Source of the DNA: JABDCI01 sp964475835
GTDB lineage: Bacteria > Verrucomicrobiota > Verrucomicrobiia > JABWAM01
Direction of reading: 5' to 3'
DNA length: 64,000 nt
Assembly: GCA_964475835.1 (NCBI GenBank)
Contig: CAYYYL010000007.1
Location: forward strand, 1 to 64,000
Shown: piece by piece, positions 19,758 to 28,059 of the stretch
Layout: each line of letters opens with the position of its first letter
How positions within the stretch are numbered: position 1 is the stretch's first letter
Position numbers and translations under genes: made by a program
The notes under the pieces: model-generated
What the model was told of the DNA's origin: nothing
The model's input: the letters and a program-made list of their open reading frames with translations, nothing else
The model's database searches: none

Positions 19758-19955
19758 TTATCGGTGAAAAGGGAGGTTGGAGGTGACGCGGTACATATCC
19801 GTCACATCGACCAGATGGCCGCCGTCCTTGGTCGCACGGCGCTTCTTGGACTTTTTGCTTCCAGCCAGGTGGCGTCGGCCTGCGCGGCTGCGCAGGATTT
19901 TTCCGGTTCCTGTGATCTTAAAACGTTTTTTAACGGCCTTGTTGGTCTTTTGCAT
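19758..19955 (-). CDS. rpmI: 50S ribosomal protein L35
   Basis: A 65-residue, Lys/Arg-rich protein ('MQKTNKAVKKRFKITGTGK', 'AGRRHLAGSKKSKKRR'), the usual length and pattern of L35. ATG 19955 matches the family start; a longer open frame to 20006 adds a Cys-rich segment that is not conserved. It lies between infC and rplT, about 120-150 bp from each, as in other bacteria. Confidence 0.96.
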   Translation of the reverse strand: MQKTNKAVKKRFKITGTGKILRSRAGRRHLAGSKKSKKRRATKDGGHLVDVTDMYRVTSNLPFHR

Positions 19956-20074
19956 GCAATTCTTGGGCCACGGGGCAAAAGCCTGGCAGAAGAGTTTCAT
20001 CATCAACCGACGACGTCTGGGACCCGGCCCGAACTCTTACCTGCGACAGCTTTGGCTGCAGCTCCGGTTTGGAA

Positions 20075-20746
20075 CTAGCTATGATTCACGGGATTGGACT
20101 TCAAGTCAATCTTTATCGACGTGCCAAAGGGCTTGGGACCGTCCCCGCTGGGGCTGGCGTTTCCGCTGGAGCGTTGGGCACCGGAGGGAGCCGATTCGTT
20201 GGAGCCAGGCTTCGGTTTCGCCTTGCCGGGCACGAGGAGCACGTGGAGATTTTTGCCGAGGAGCTTGGGCTCCGAGTCCGAATGTCCGTACTCGGAAAGA
20301 TCCTGCATGATGCGCCGGATCAGTTGCATGCCGAACTCCTGATGCTGCATTTCGCGGCCACGGAAAAAGAGGGAGACCTTCACGCGCATGCTCTTCTGCA
20401 GAAATCCGCTGGCATGGCGGACTTTGACCTCGTAGTCGTGCTCGCTGATGTTCACGTGGAACTTGAGCTCCTTGAGCTTGTTCGCGTGGGAGGCCTTCGC
20501 GTCGCCACGGGTCTTTTTCGCCTGTTCGTAGCGGTACTTTCCGAAATCGATGATGCGGCAGACCGGAGGACGCGCCTCAGGGGCCACTTCCACGAGGTCG
20601 AGGCCACGTTCGGACGCGGCCTTAAGGGCGCTGGCGATGGGGAGCACCCCGACCTGGTTTCCCTGGTCATCGATGACTCGCACCTCCGGAGCCCGGATGC
20701 GATGGTTGACACGGATCTGATTCTTGGGGTTATAGCTGGGATTCAT
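20075..20746 (-). CDS. infC: Translation initiation factor IF-3
   Basis: A 223-residue protein with the N domain ('NHRIRAPEVRVIDDQGNQVG', 'DLVEVAPEARPPVCRIIDFG'), linker ('GKYRYEQAKK') and C domain ('LKFHVNISEHDYEVKVRHA', 'VKVSLFFRGREMQHQEFG'). A Ser/Gly/Pro/Lys-rich extension of about 45 residues follows the C domain and is not part of the classic factor. IF-3 prevents subunit joining and checks start codons. The start is ATG 20746 rather than the rare AUU used by many infC genes. Confidence 0.97.
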   Translation of the reverse strand: MNPSYNPKNQIRVNHRIRAPEVRVIDDQGNQVGVLPIASALKAASERGLDLVEVAPEARPPVCRIIDFGKYRYEQAKKTRGDAKASHANKLKELKFHVNISEHDYEVKVRHASGFLQKSMRVKVSLFFRGREMQHQEFGMQLIRRIMQDLSEYGHSDSEPKLLGKNLHVLLVPGKAKPKPGSNESAPSGAQRSSGNASPSGDGPKPFGTSIKIDLKSNPVNHS

Positions 20747-21273
20747 TCAATAGGTAACGACACACGGGCGATTTAAAGACGCAACATCCTCGATGACCTC
20801 ACAACCGGTGGCGATTTTCAGACGGAATGCGACTCACAAACACGTCCGGGTCAACAGATCCCTCGTCTTTGCCGGCATGTGTGCAAACGGCGACCTGCCT
20901 GCCAGCTTCCCGTCCACCAAAGACGGGCAAAAATGAAATTTTTTCGAGTGAAACATTACGGATCTTGGTTGCTAATCTACCACCACTTTCGCTGGCTGTC
21001 ACGCGGATTTTTAGGAGCAAATGACCAGTCACCTCGCAGTTATCCTGCCCCGAGGTTGAGTCTGGTCGGTTCAAAATAAAGAACGGCTCAAAGGGTGCCT
21101 CATTTCCGGAAATACCTCCCCCAACCCCTCCTTTGCAGGAGGGGGTGGGGGAGGTATGTGAAGGCGGGGGAAAGGAAACGGAAACGCTACGTTCCTTAAA
21201 AAGGGAACCAACTCTTATAACGGAAATCCGCAATTGGATGGAACATCGATGTCGACCTATCAGGGAACAGAAA
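20747..21273. other. Intergenic region between thrS and infC
   Basis: About 530 bp with no supported gene. It contains a strong hairpin at 21112-21157 and presumably the infC promoter; the rest shows nothing I recognise. No T-box or L20-type leader was seen. Confidence 0.6.
21112..21157. terminator. Strong hairpin downstream of thrS
   Basis: Arms of 21 nt (21112-21132 and 21137-21157, ATACCTCCCCCA... / ...GGGGGAGGTAT) pair with one mismatch around a TTGC loop. It lies about 115 bp past the thrS stop. There is no long T-run, so it may be a transcript-protecting hairpin or a repeat rather than a classical terminator. Confidence 0.6.
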
Positions 21274-23133
21274 TCAGGCTCTGCGCTCCTGGATTGCTTT
21301 CACAATATCCGTGATGACGTCCCCTTTCGGCTTGGCACCCACGTTGCCCTTGCCGTGGAGACGAACGCTGACATTGCCGGCTTCCATGTCCCGGCCACCA
21401 ATGACGAGCATGGTGTGAACCTTGGCTTGTTCGGCGTCCGCGATCTTTGCCTTGATCGGATCGGTCCGGAAATCGCTTTCGCAGCGGACAAAATTGGCCC
21501 GCAATTCGCCCACGATGCCCTTTGCGTAGTTCACCAGCGGTTCCTCGTCGCCGAGCGTGAGGACGCGCACCTGTTCAGGAGCAAGCCAGAGTGGGAAATT
21601 ACCGGCGTAGTGCTCGATTAAAAATCCGATGAATCGTTCGTGTGTCCCCAGCGGAGCGCGATGAATGCAGAGAGGAGTTTTGTCCGAATTATCCTTATCG
21701 CGATAGGTAAGACCAAAACGCTTCGGAACCGCGAAATCGACCTGATTGGTGGCGATTGTGAATTCACGGCCGATGGCGCTCCACACCTGAACATCGATTT
21801 TCGGGCCGTAGAACGCCGCTTCGTTCGGCACCTCCACATAGTTGATCTTCGAATCGATGAGCACCCGCCGGACCATGTCCTCCGTCTGCTTCCAGAGCTC
21901 CGGCTCGTTGACGTACTTCTTGCCGAGACCCTCGGCGCTGTGCGTGCTGAAACGCATCTGATATTTCTCCAGACCGAAGATCTTGAAATACTTCAGATAC
22001 ATCTCGTTCACCGCATTGAATTCGGCGGCGAACTGCTCCGGCGTGCAGTAGATGTGCGCATCGTTCATGTTGAGCGAACGCACGCGCATCAAGCCGAACA
22101 ACTCGCCCGACTGCTCGTAGCGGTAGCAGGTGCCGTATTCGGCGAGGCGAAGGGGGAGATCCCGGTAGCTGTGCGGTTCCGCCGCGAAAACGCGATGATG
22201 ATGCGGACAGTTCATGGCCTTCAAATAGTAACGCTCCGTCTGCTCTGCGGAACCGCCAACCTCCTTCAGTTCCATCGGAGGGAACATCGAGTCGGCGTAG
22301 TAGGGAAGGTGGCCCGAGGTTTGGTACATCTTCTCGCGTGCTACATGCGGGGTGCGGACACGCACGTAGCCCGCAGCAAATTCGGTTTCCTTCGCGAGCT
22401 TTTCCAGTTCCTCCACCATGGCCGCGCCTTTCGGCAGCCAGAGGGGAAGGCCAGGCCCGGTGTAGTCCGGATCCATGGCGAACAAACCCATCTCGGCCCC
22501 GATTTTGCGATGGTCTCGTTTCTTCGCCTCTTCAAGCATGGTGAAGTAGGCCTCCAGCTCGGTCTTGTTTTTGAACGCCGTGCCGTAGATGCGTTGGAGC
22601 TGGGGATTTTTCTCGTCGCCTTTATAGTAGGCGCTGGCGACATGGGTGAGCTTGAAGCCTCCGATGTTTCCGGTGCGCATCACGTGCGGTCCTGCGCAGA
22701 GATCGATGAAATCGCCGTTTTTAAAATAGGAGATCGGTTCGCCTTCCGGAATCTGGTTGAGCAGGTCGAGTTTGAATTTGCTGGGGTTGCTGGGGCGTTC
22801 CGCCAACCCCCCGAGGCGTCCGCTCCGCGCGTCCTGGATGGCCTGTTCGCGCGTGACGATCACTTTTTCGAAAGTGTGGTTTGCTTTGATCTCCTTCTTC
22901 ATCTCGGCCTCGATGGCGGCGAAATCCTCGGGGGAGATGCGGTGGGTGAGATCCAGATCGTAGTAGAAACCGTTTTCGACAGGCGGTCCGTAGGCGAACT
23001 GGGCGTCGGGCCAGAGGCGCAGGATGGCGGTCGCCATCACGTGCGCGCAAGAGTGACGAATCCGCTCGAGATCCGTCATTTTGTCACGCTGGTCGAGCGT
23101 CTTGCGTTCGTTTTCGGGAGCCTTGGTTTCCAT
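21274..23133 (-). CDS. thrS: Threonyl-tRNA synthetase without TGS domain
   Basis: A 619-residue class II synthetase. The editing (N2) domain starts almost at once ('IRHSCAHVMATAILRLWPDAQF', about 25-46; later 'DLCAGPHVMRTG'). The catalytic core has the zinc ligands C in 'MNCPHHHRVF', H in 'NMNDAHIYC' and H in 'PLCIHRAPLGTHERF', and motif 2 'CYRYEQSGELFGLMRVR'. The C-terminal anticodon domain is intact. The N-terminal TGS domain (about 60 residues in E. coli) is missing. An in-frame TGA six codons before the ATG rules out a longer version unless there is a frameshift. It attaches threonine to tRNA-Thr; it lies upstream of infC as in many bacteria. Confidence 0.96.
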   Translation of the reverse strand: METKAPENERKTLDQRDKMTDLERIRHSCAHVMATAILRLWPDAQFAYGPPVENGFYYDLDLTHRISPEDFAAIEAEMKKEIKANHTFEKVIVTREQAIQDARSGRLGGLAERPSNPSKFKLDLLNQIPEGEPISYFKNGDFIDLCAGPHVMRTGNIGGFKLTHVASAYYKGDEKNPQLQRIYGTAFKNKTELEAYFTMLEEAKKRDHRKIGAEMGLFAMDPDYTGPGLPLWLPKGAAMVEELEKLAKETEFAAGYVRVRTPHVAREKMYQTSGHLPYYADSMFPPMELKEVGGSAEQTERYYLKAMNCPHHHRVFAAEPHSYRDLPLRLAEYGTCYRYEQSGELFGLMRVRSLNMNDAHIYCTPEQFAAEFNAVNEMYLKYFKIFGLEKYQMRFSTHSAEGLGKKYVNEPELWKQTEDMVRRVLIDSKINYVEVPNEAAFYGPKIDVQVWSAIGREFTIATNQVDFAVPKRFGLTYRDKDNSDKTPLCIHRAPLGTHERFIGFLIEHYAGNFPLWLAPEQVRVLTLGDEEPLVNYAKGIVGELRANFVRCESDFRTDPIKAKIADAEQAKVHTMLVIGGRDMEAGNVSVRLHGKGNVGAKPKGDVITDIVKAIQERRA

Positions 23134-23267
23134 GGGGAAAAGACCATCTCACCCCGGGGAGGCGTCGGGGTCAAGACTTCTCATCAATGGAAGCGCCGCT
23201 CCTCAGCCCAGAATGCTTCGGGTAAAGGTGCGAAGACGAATGGGGGCGGATGAGCCACGGATGATTC

Positions 23268-23293
23268 TTGGAGGGCGACGCTTCGTCGTCGCC
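23268..23293 (+). repeat. REP-like hairpin, copy A3 (forward)
   Basis: GGAG foot (23270-23273), arm GGCGACG, loop CTTCGT, arm CGTCGCC. It forms a forward-inverted pair with A4, 18 bp away. Confidence 0.85.
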
Positions 23294-23311
23294 ATTTTTC
23301 CCATTTGGGTA

Positions 23312-23337
23312 GGCGACGACGGAGCGTCGCCCTCCAA
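23312..23337 (-). repeat. REP-like hairpin, copy A4 (inverted)
   Basis: On the minus strand: GGAG foot, arm GGCGACG, loop CTCCGT, arm CGTCGCC. With A3 it forms a larger near-perfect palindrome of about 70 bp, 8 bp from the end of the DUF1439 gene. Confidence 0.85.
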
Positions 23338-23344
23338 AGAATCT

Positions 23345-23890
23345 TCACAGCCCGAGCACGACACGCACCATCCCCTTTTCCACAGTCACATTTTTCAGAA
23401 GCAACCGAGCAGCCTGTATTTTGAGATCCGTGTCGGTGAGGGTATAGACGGGCCGACGTTTCAAATATTCCTGGGCGAGCTGGGTGGCCGTGGACTTGAG
23501 CTGGGAGGCGTATTCCTCCTTCAAGCCCTCGGCCTTGATCGCATCGATCCGAAAGTCATCGAGAAAAATCTGGCCGAGAGTCGCATCATAACGTAGTTCC
23601 CCGGACATCAGGGCTGTGGCACAGAGGGGTTTTCCGTTCCAATTTAGGTTGCTGATCTCGTCCGCCTGGAAACCGATACGTTTCGAACCGTCCTGGAGGA
23701 TGACGCGTGGATTCTGAATCTTGATGTTGAGGAACCCCAAAAACGTTTTTTCCATGGGGAAGGCACTTTCGAGTCTCTGTTGAATCTCACCCTGGGTGAA
23801 AGTGAGCGTGTAGGTCTTGTCACGCAACCCATAGAGAGCCGCGGTGGTCAGGCATGCCACAAGGGCCAGTCCAATAAAAATTTTGTTCAT
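23345..23890 (-). CDS. DUF1439 (YceB-like) exported protein
   Basis: A 181-residue protein with an N-terminal signal or anchor (about 1-21) and the DUF1439 pattern 'KTYTLTFTQGEIQQRLESAF', 'IKIQNPRVILQDGSKRIGF', 'GELRYDATLGQIFLDDFRI'. The E. coli homologue YceB is an outer-membrane-associated lipoprotein of unknown function. The signal here has a cysteine (LALVACLTTAA), but the context VACL is only a weak lipobox. It appears to be a single-gene unit bounded downstream by the A3/A4 palindrome. Confidence 0.75.
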   Translation of the reverse strand: MNKIFIGLALVACLTTAALYGLRDKTYTLTFTQGEIQQRLESAFPMEKTFLGFLNIKIQNPRVILQDGSKRIGFQADEISNLNWNGKPLCATALMSGELRYDATLGQIFLDDFRIDAIKAEGLKEEYASQLKSTATQLAQEYLKRRPVYTLTDTDLKIQAARLLLKNVTVEKGMVRVVLGL

Positions 23891-24220
23891 TCAAGAGGAG
23901 GGGTGGGCCGAGGCGAGGGCTATTGATTCAAACAAACTCCAAAAAGGAAAAGAAGCAACCCAAGAAATCCAAAAAACAATCCGCCGGAACGATTCACGTG
24001 AAAATGATGGATGAAATCTTTCATCCTGAGCTTGAGCGTCGTCGAAGGGTAAGGATCTTTCCGTTCCAGCAAATCTGGGTCATTGCGTCAGAAAGAGATT
24101 TTTCGCTTCGCTCAGAACGAAGAATTTGAATGTTCTTTGCAAGGGTAGGAAATCAGTTCCATGCAAACCTGATCCGGCTCATTGGGGTAAGCCGAGTCCC
24201 TCGCTTTGTGGCAAGAGGCA
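23891..24220. other. Intergenic region with degenerate repeats
   Basis: About 330 bp without a supported gene. A lysine-rich open frame near 23923-24010 has no start codon or family match that I can name. It contains an interrupted CATCCTGAG...AAGGATCT copy at 24022-24058 and a partial inverted copy near 24098-24120. Confidence 0.5.
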
Positions 24221-25144
24221 TTAATTTGTCAGTTCCAGCATGGCAATTTCCCATGCCAGGGATTCGTTCACATTCCGACCGAGACGTTTGGCCAGTTTTT
24301 CAAGAACATCGACCGCACGGTGGTTCGATTTTTGTGTGTGGTACCATTCTACCATGAGTCGCAGCAGCCGTCCCCGTTCACGCAGGTAGTCCGCCTGGGC
24401 CTGGGCTTCGAGTTGTTCTTCCAAAAGCTTTCGCTGACTGGACTCCAAATTATCCAGGGAGGGATCGTCGAGGAGTTTTTCCGCGTCGGCGAGCTTAGCT
24501 TCTCTCACCTCTTTCAGAAGTCCGAGGATACGGCCGACGATCTGGTAGGCGCGAAAAATGGGGGACTCTGCCGAGGGTACGGACTGGGTGAATTCCTCGA
24601 GCCAGGTTTCCACCTGTGTTTCATGTTCCGTTTTGGATTTGTGCGGGGCGGGACGGAAGCGGACGCGCAGACACCGGGAGAGAATGGTGTCCTTCAATTG
24701 CTGGGGCTCATCCGTCAACAGCAGCAGCATGGTCTTTGAGGGTGGTTCCTCGAGGGTTTTGAGAATGGCGTCCTGTGCTTCGGGTTGAAGGCGGTCGGCG
24801 GTATGAATGAGGGCGACTTTCATGCGAGCCCGGCTTGCCTTGAGGTAGATCGATTTTTCGAGATCGCGCACCTGGGAGATGACGATACGGCGGGACTTGG
24901 ATTCGGCGCGAATGGCGTGGACGTCCGGGTGGGATCCTTTCGCAATGGTCATGCACGATTCGCATGTTCCGCAAAAATCGCCGTCGTTTTTTTCGCAATT
25001 AAGCGCCTGCGCGAAGGCGAGGGCGACGGATTCCGTCTCGGATTCCTCGCCCGTCATCAGGTAGGCATGGTGCAACCGCTCATTGGCGATGGCCGATTGA
25101 AGCAGGCGGGCTACGAGGGATTGGGATTTGAGGGAGGACCACAT
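24221..25144 (-). CDS. holB: DNA polymerase III delta-prime subunit
   Basis: A 307-residue AAA+ clamp-loader subunit. The four-cysteine zinc module is C50, C58, C61 and C64 (NCEKNDGDFCGTCESC). The nucleotide site is degenerate (TGEESETES where GxxGxGKT is expected), as is normal for delta-prime. The later motifs 'RDLEKSIYLKASRARMKVAL', 'EAQDAILKTLEEPPSKTM' and the SRC motif 'DTILSRCLRVRF' are clear. It helps load the sliding clamp. It is preceded by rnd and tmk on the same strand; tmk-holB proximity is common. Confidence 0.9.
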   Translation of the reverse strand: MWSSLKSQSLVARLLQSAIANERLHHAYLMTGEESETESVALAFAQALNCEKNDGDFCGTCESCMTIAKGSHPDVHAIRAESKSRRIVISQVRDLEKSIYLKASRARMKVALIHTADRLQPEAQDAILKTLEEPPSKTMLLLLTDEPQQLKDTILSRCLRVRFRPAPHKSKTEHETQVETWLEEFTQSVPSAESPIFRAYQIVGRILGLLKEVREAKLADAEKLLDDPSLDNLESSQRKLLEEQLEAQAQADYLRERGRLLRLMVEWYHTQKSNHRAVDVLEKLAKRLGRNVNESLAWEIAMLELTN

Positions 25145-25160
25145 TTCAGTTGAAGTCGAC

Positions 25161-25230
25161 AGTTGAGAGTTGAGAGGTCGGAAGCAGAATCCTTTTTAAA
25201 CTCTCAACTCTCAGCTCTCAACTCTCAACT
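25161..25230. repeat. CTCTCAA-type inverted repeat between rnd and holB
   Basis: A perfect 16-bp stem (AGTTGAGAGTTGAGAG at 25161-25176; complement at 25215-25230) with an extra partial copy at 25201-25214. The rnd stop codon (25225-25227) lies inside the right arm. Confidence 0.75.
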
Positions 25231-26379
25231 TGCCGCCGGATGCAGCGCTTCCAAAAATCCCGCTCCGAGAATGTCCGTCTGCCACTTCATCCAGCGCTCG
25301 GTCTGCTCAAGCTCCTCCCGGGTTTTCGGCGCCCGCCCGGCGATGGCTTCGAGCATCCAGTTGGAGGACAGGATGGAGGGGTCGAGATTCAATTCCTTCG
25401 CCTTGGCGTTTCGCACCTCCTTGAGACGGGTCATGCGCGGCGAGAAGTTCGGGTCGAACGGGGGCCGCTTTCCGCGGGGAGTTTTTTCCGGATAGTCCTC
25501 TGGAGGAAGGCTCCATGCCCGTTGGAGCGCGGCGCAAAATGCATCGTACCGTTTCCGACGCCAGCGCGGGGGAATATCGGGGATGGACGGGATGTCGGAG
25601 GGGCCATGTTCAGCCGCCCATTGAGTCCAACGGATCAATTTCTCGTTGTGGCACACCATGAACGGGGGGCGATCCCAGTCCCGTGCCTCTTGATCCCGCC
25701 ATTTCCAGAGTTCCCGCAACATCGCGAGCTGTTTTCGGTCGAGATCAAAGGATCCCTTGATTCTCCAGACGTCCTCCTCCGACCGGGGTTTCGGAGTGGA
25801 GGAGACTTCGACAAGGAGGGCGCACTGCTGACGATGCCACTCGATGCGTCCGAGGGAGGTCAGCTCCTCCCGTAAATATTGGGTGATTTTCGGCAGATGT
25901 GCGGTGTCCTCGACAGCGTATTTCAGCAGGCGCTCAGGCAGGGGGCGTTGCGACCAATCCGCTTTCTGAGCGCCGGCATCCACTTCTTTGCCAATGTATT
26001 TTCGCACGAGCGCATCGAGTCCAAGTCCGGTGTGACCGGCGAGACGGGCCGCATGCATGGTGTCGAAAATTTCACGGGGTGTGAAGGAGTAGCCTTCCCG
26101 GAGTAATTTCAAATCGTAATCGGCGCCATGGAAGACGAGGAGTTTATCCCGTAGCGCGTCGATCAACGGTTTCAGGTCGAGCTGGGCGAGGGGGTCGACG
26201 AGGAAGGAGGTGTGATTGTCCCCCGTTTGAAGGGTGAACTGAAAGAGGCAGACCTTCTCGAAGTAGTGGTGCATGCTGTCCGCCTCCGTGTCGATGTAGA
26301 CTTCGGTCGCGGGCGCAATCGCATTGATCAGAGGTGTCAGCTCGTGGGCTTGGGTAATGGGCTGGATCAGATCAGACAT
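25225..26379 (-). CDS. rnd: Ribonuclease D
   Basis: A 384-residue 3'-5' exoribonuclease. The DEDDy catalytic residues are visible: D30 and E32 (VYIDTEAD), D87 (HGADYDLKLL), and Y154/D158 (YAVEDTAHL). HRDC-like helical regions follow (about 215-295 and 300-370). RNase D trims tRNA and other stable RNA precursors. The C-terminus ends inside a CTCTCAA repeat, so the last residues may not be conserved. It sits between tmk and holB on the same strand. Confidence 0.93.
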   Translation of the reverse strand: MSDLIQPITQAHELTPLINAIAPATEVYIDTEADSMHHYFEKVCLFQFTLQTGDNHTSFLVDPLAQLDLKPLIDALRDKLLVFHGADYDLKLLREGYSFTPREIFDTMHAARLAGHTGLGLDALVRKYIGKEVDAGAQKADWSQRPLPERLLKYAVEDTAHLPKITQYLREELTSLGRIEWHRQQCALLVEVSSTPKPRSEEDVWRIKGSFDLDRKQLAMLRELWKWRDQEARDWDRPPFMVCHNEKLIRWTQWAAEHGPSDIPSIPDIPPRWRRKRYDAFCAALQRAWSLPPEDYPEKTPRGKRPPFDPNFSPRMTRLKEVRNAKAKELNLDPSILSSNWMLEAIAGRAPKTREELEQTERWMKWQTDILGAGFLEALHPAAS

Positions 26380-26547
26380 CGGTATTGAGAAGGAGAACGA
26401 AGAAATTCATCGCGGCGCCAATCCCGAACGATAGTTCTCTCCCATCAGGAATCGGGCTGCGGAGATCAAAGCATCGTTCCACCACGTCTGTCATCCCGGG
26501 AGAGACGAATAATGTCAAGCCTGCTCGTCTCGAATTCCAGAAGAGTA

Positions 26548-27192
26548 TTACAACCGCTTCTTGAGAAGGGGGGAAACCTGCCGGGAAATCGAGTCGCAAA
26601 CATCTTCGATGTTTCCGGAGGCATCGATCACTTTAATGCGTCGCGGCTCCATGCGTGCGAGGGAACGGAATCCCCGTCGTACGGTTTCATAGAAAGAGCG
26701 GCGTTGCTGTTCCATGCGGTCGCGTTTACGGGTTCGGCTCTGGGCACGGGCGAGCCCCGTCCGGGTGTCCATATCCAGGACCAGGGTGAGATCGGGGACT
26801 CGTCCCCCCGTGGCGAAGGTGTTGAGGCGGGCGATGAAGGTTCGGTCCAGTTTGCGACCGAGGCCTTGATAGACTGTCGTTGAATCCACAAACCGGTCAC
26901 ACAGGACGATGTCGCCGCGTGCGAGGGCGGGAAGGATTTTTTCACGGACGAGCTGCGCCCGGCTGGCGGAGAAAAGAAGAAGCTCGGTTTGGTGGGTCAT
27001 GCGAGCGTTCGATTTGCTGAATTGAAGCAGATGCCGGATGGATTCGCCGATGGGGGTGCCTCCGGGTTCGCGCAGCACCAGGACGGAATAACCCAGCCGT
27101 TTCAGCCGCGTGCCGAGAAGCCGGATCTGGGTGGACTTGCCGCAACCCTCCGAGCCTTCGAAGGTGATGAAGAGGCCTTGTTTGCGTTTCAC
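26548..27192 (-). CDS. tmk: Thymidylate kinase
   Basis: A 214-residue P-loop kinase with Walker A 'FEGSEGCGKST' (residues 11-21), 'REPGGTPIGESIR', the DRF motif ('VLCDRFVDSTTVYQG') and the LID segment 'ARAQSRTRKRDRME'. It phosphorylates dTMP to dTDP. The start is GTG 27192. The LID is Arg-rich. An acidic 'DMDTRTGLARA' follows the DRF region as in other TMKs. Confidence 0.94.
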   Translation of the reverse strand: MKRKQGLFITFEGSEGCGKSTQIRLLGTRLKRLGYSVLVLREPGGTPIGESIRHLLQFSKSNARMTHQTELLLFSASRAQLVREKILPALARGDIVLCDRFVDSTTVYQGLGRKLDRTFIARLNTFATGGRVPDLTLVLDMDTRTGLARAQSRTRKRDRMEQQRRSFYETVRRGFRSLARMEPRRIKVIDASGNIEDVCDSISRQVSPLLKKRL

Positions 27193-27221
27193 GAGTTTTT
27201 GATTCTCACCAAGAAATGGCT

Positions 27222-27248
27222 GTAGCGGCGCTCATAGACCGCCCCTAC
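27222..27248. repeat. GTAGCGGCG dispersed palindrome, copy 2
   Basis: GTAGCGGCG (27222-27230) with imperfect partner CGCCCCTAC (27240-27248). It is related to the element at 12271-12317 and lies upstream of tmk. Confidence 0.55.
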
Positions 27249-27278
27249 AACTTTGTTTCAAAAAATTCACCGTTGAAA

Positions 27279-28028
27279 TCATGACGTCGGATTTTTTCGG
27301 GTGCGGGCGACGATCTGATTGGCATCGAGGAGAGCTTCGTAGGATTCGCCTGCATCGGCCCACCATCCGGAGAGAACCTCGTGGTGGAGCATGCCTTTTT
27401 TTAAATAGGCATTATTCAAATCGGTCACTTCCAGTTCCCCGCGTTTCGAGGGTTTGAGGGTGCGGATGAGATCGAACACATCCTCGTCGTACATGTAGAT
27501 GCCAATCACAGCGAATTCCGACTTGGGCTTCTTCGGCTTTTCCTCGATATCGACGATCTTCCCTTTCTTGAACACCGGCACTCCGTAGGGGCGGGGATCG
27601 GGAAGTTTTTTCAGATAGACAAGGGCCCCCTCGTCGAGTTCCTGAAATTTTCGGACTCCGGGGAGAATGCCCTTTTCGACGAGATTGTCACCAAGGATGA
27701 CGACGATGCGGTGTCCCCGCGCAAAAGGTTCCGCGAGGCTCAGAGCCTGGGCGATGCCGCCCTCGCCCTCCTGATAGGCGTAGTTGATGTGATCCAGTCC
27801 AAAGTCTTTTCCGTTTCCGATAAGACGGAGGAAATCCCCGGCATTGTTGCCACCGGTGACGATGAGGATGTCGTGTATGCCCGCATCGACGAGGGTCTGG
27901 ATGGGGTAGAAAATCATCGGTTTGTCGTAAACCGGAAGCAGGTGCTTGTTGGTGATGCGGGTGAGGGGGCGCAGGCGTGTGCCGAGGCCTCCCGCAAGAA
28001 TGATGCCCTTGATGGGTTTCGAACTCAT
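27279..28028 (-). CDS. RmlA-like sugar nucleotidyltransferase
   Basis: A 249-residue nucleotidyltransferase with the N-terminal signature 'GIILAGGLGTRLRPLTRITN' (residues 8-27), 'KHLLPVYDKPMIFYPIQTLV' and 'EKPKKPKSEFAVIGIYMYD'. It transfers a nucleotidyl group to a sugar-1-phosphate, most likely making dTDP-glucose. At about 250 residues it is shorter than classical RmlA (about 290), lacking the C-terminal extension; such short forms occur in many bacteria. Nearby glycosyl- and acetyltransferases suggest a role in surface polysaccharide. Confidence 0.88.
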   Translation of the reverse strand: MSSKPIKGIILAGGLGTRLRPLTRITNKHLLPVYDKPMIFYPIQTLVDAGIHDILIVTGGNNAGDFLRLIGNGKDFGLDHINYAYQEGEGGIAQALSLAEPFARGHRIVVILGDNLVEKGILPGVRKFQELDEGALVYLKKLPDPRPYGVPVFKKGKIVDIEEKPKKPKSEFAVIGIYMYDEDVFDLIRTLKPSKRGELEVTDLNNAYLKKGMLHHEVLSGWWADAGESYEALLDANQIVARTRKNPTS

Positions 28029-28059
28029 GAAAACACTATATGAATCCCACCTGCGGCTG

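Noticed and set aside
21640..23253. A 537-codon open frame opposite thrS
   Set aside because: The thrS gene is secure by its catalytic motifs; the antisense frame is a by-product of GC-rich codon use.
24145..24220. Possible tRNA between holB and the DUF1439 gene
   Set aside because: A GGTAAGCCGAGTCCC segment resembles a T-arm, but no acceptor stem or anticodon arm can be built around it. No tRNA was found elsewhere.
25161..25230. CRISPR-like array of CTCTCAACT repeats
   Set aside because: The repeats are only 7-9 nt, have no spacers and form a hairpin; there are no cas genes.
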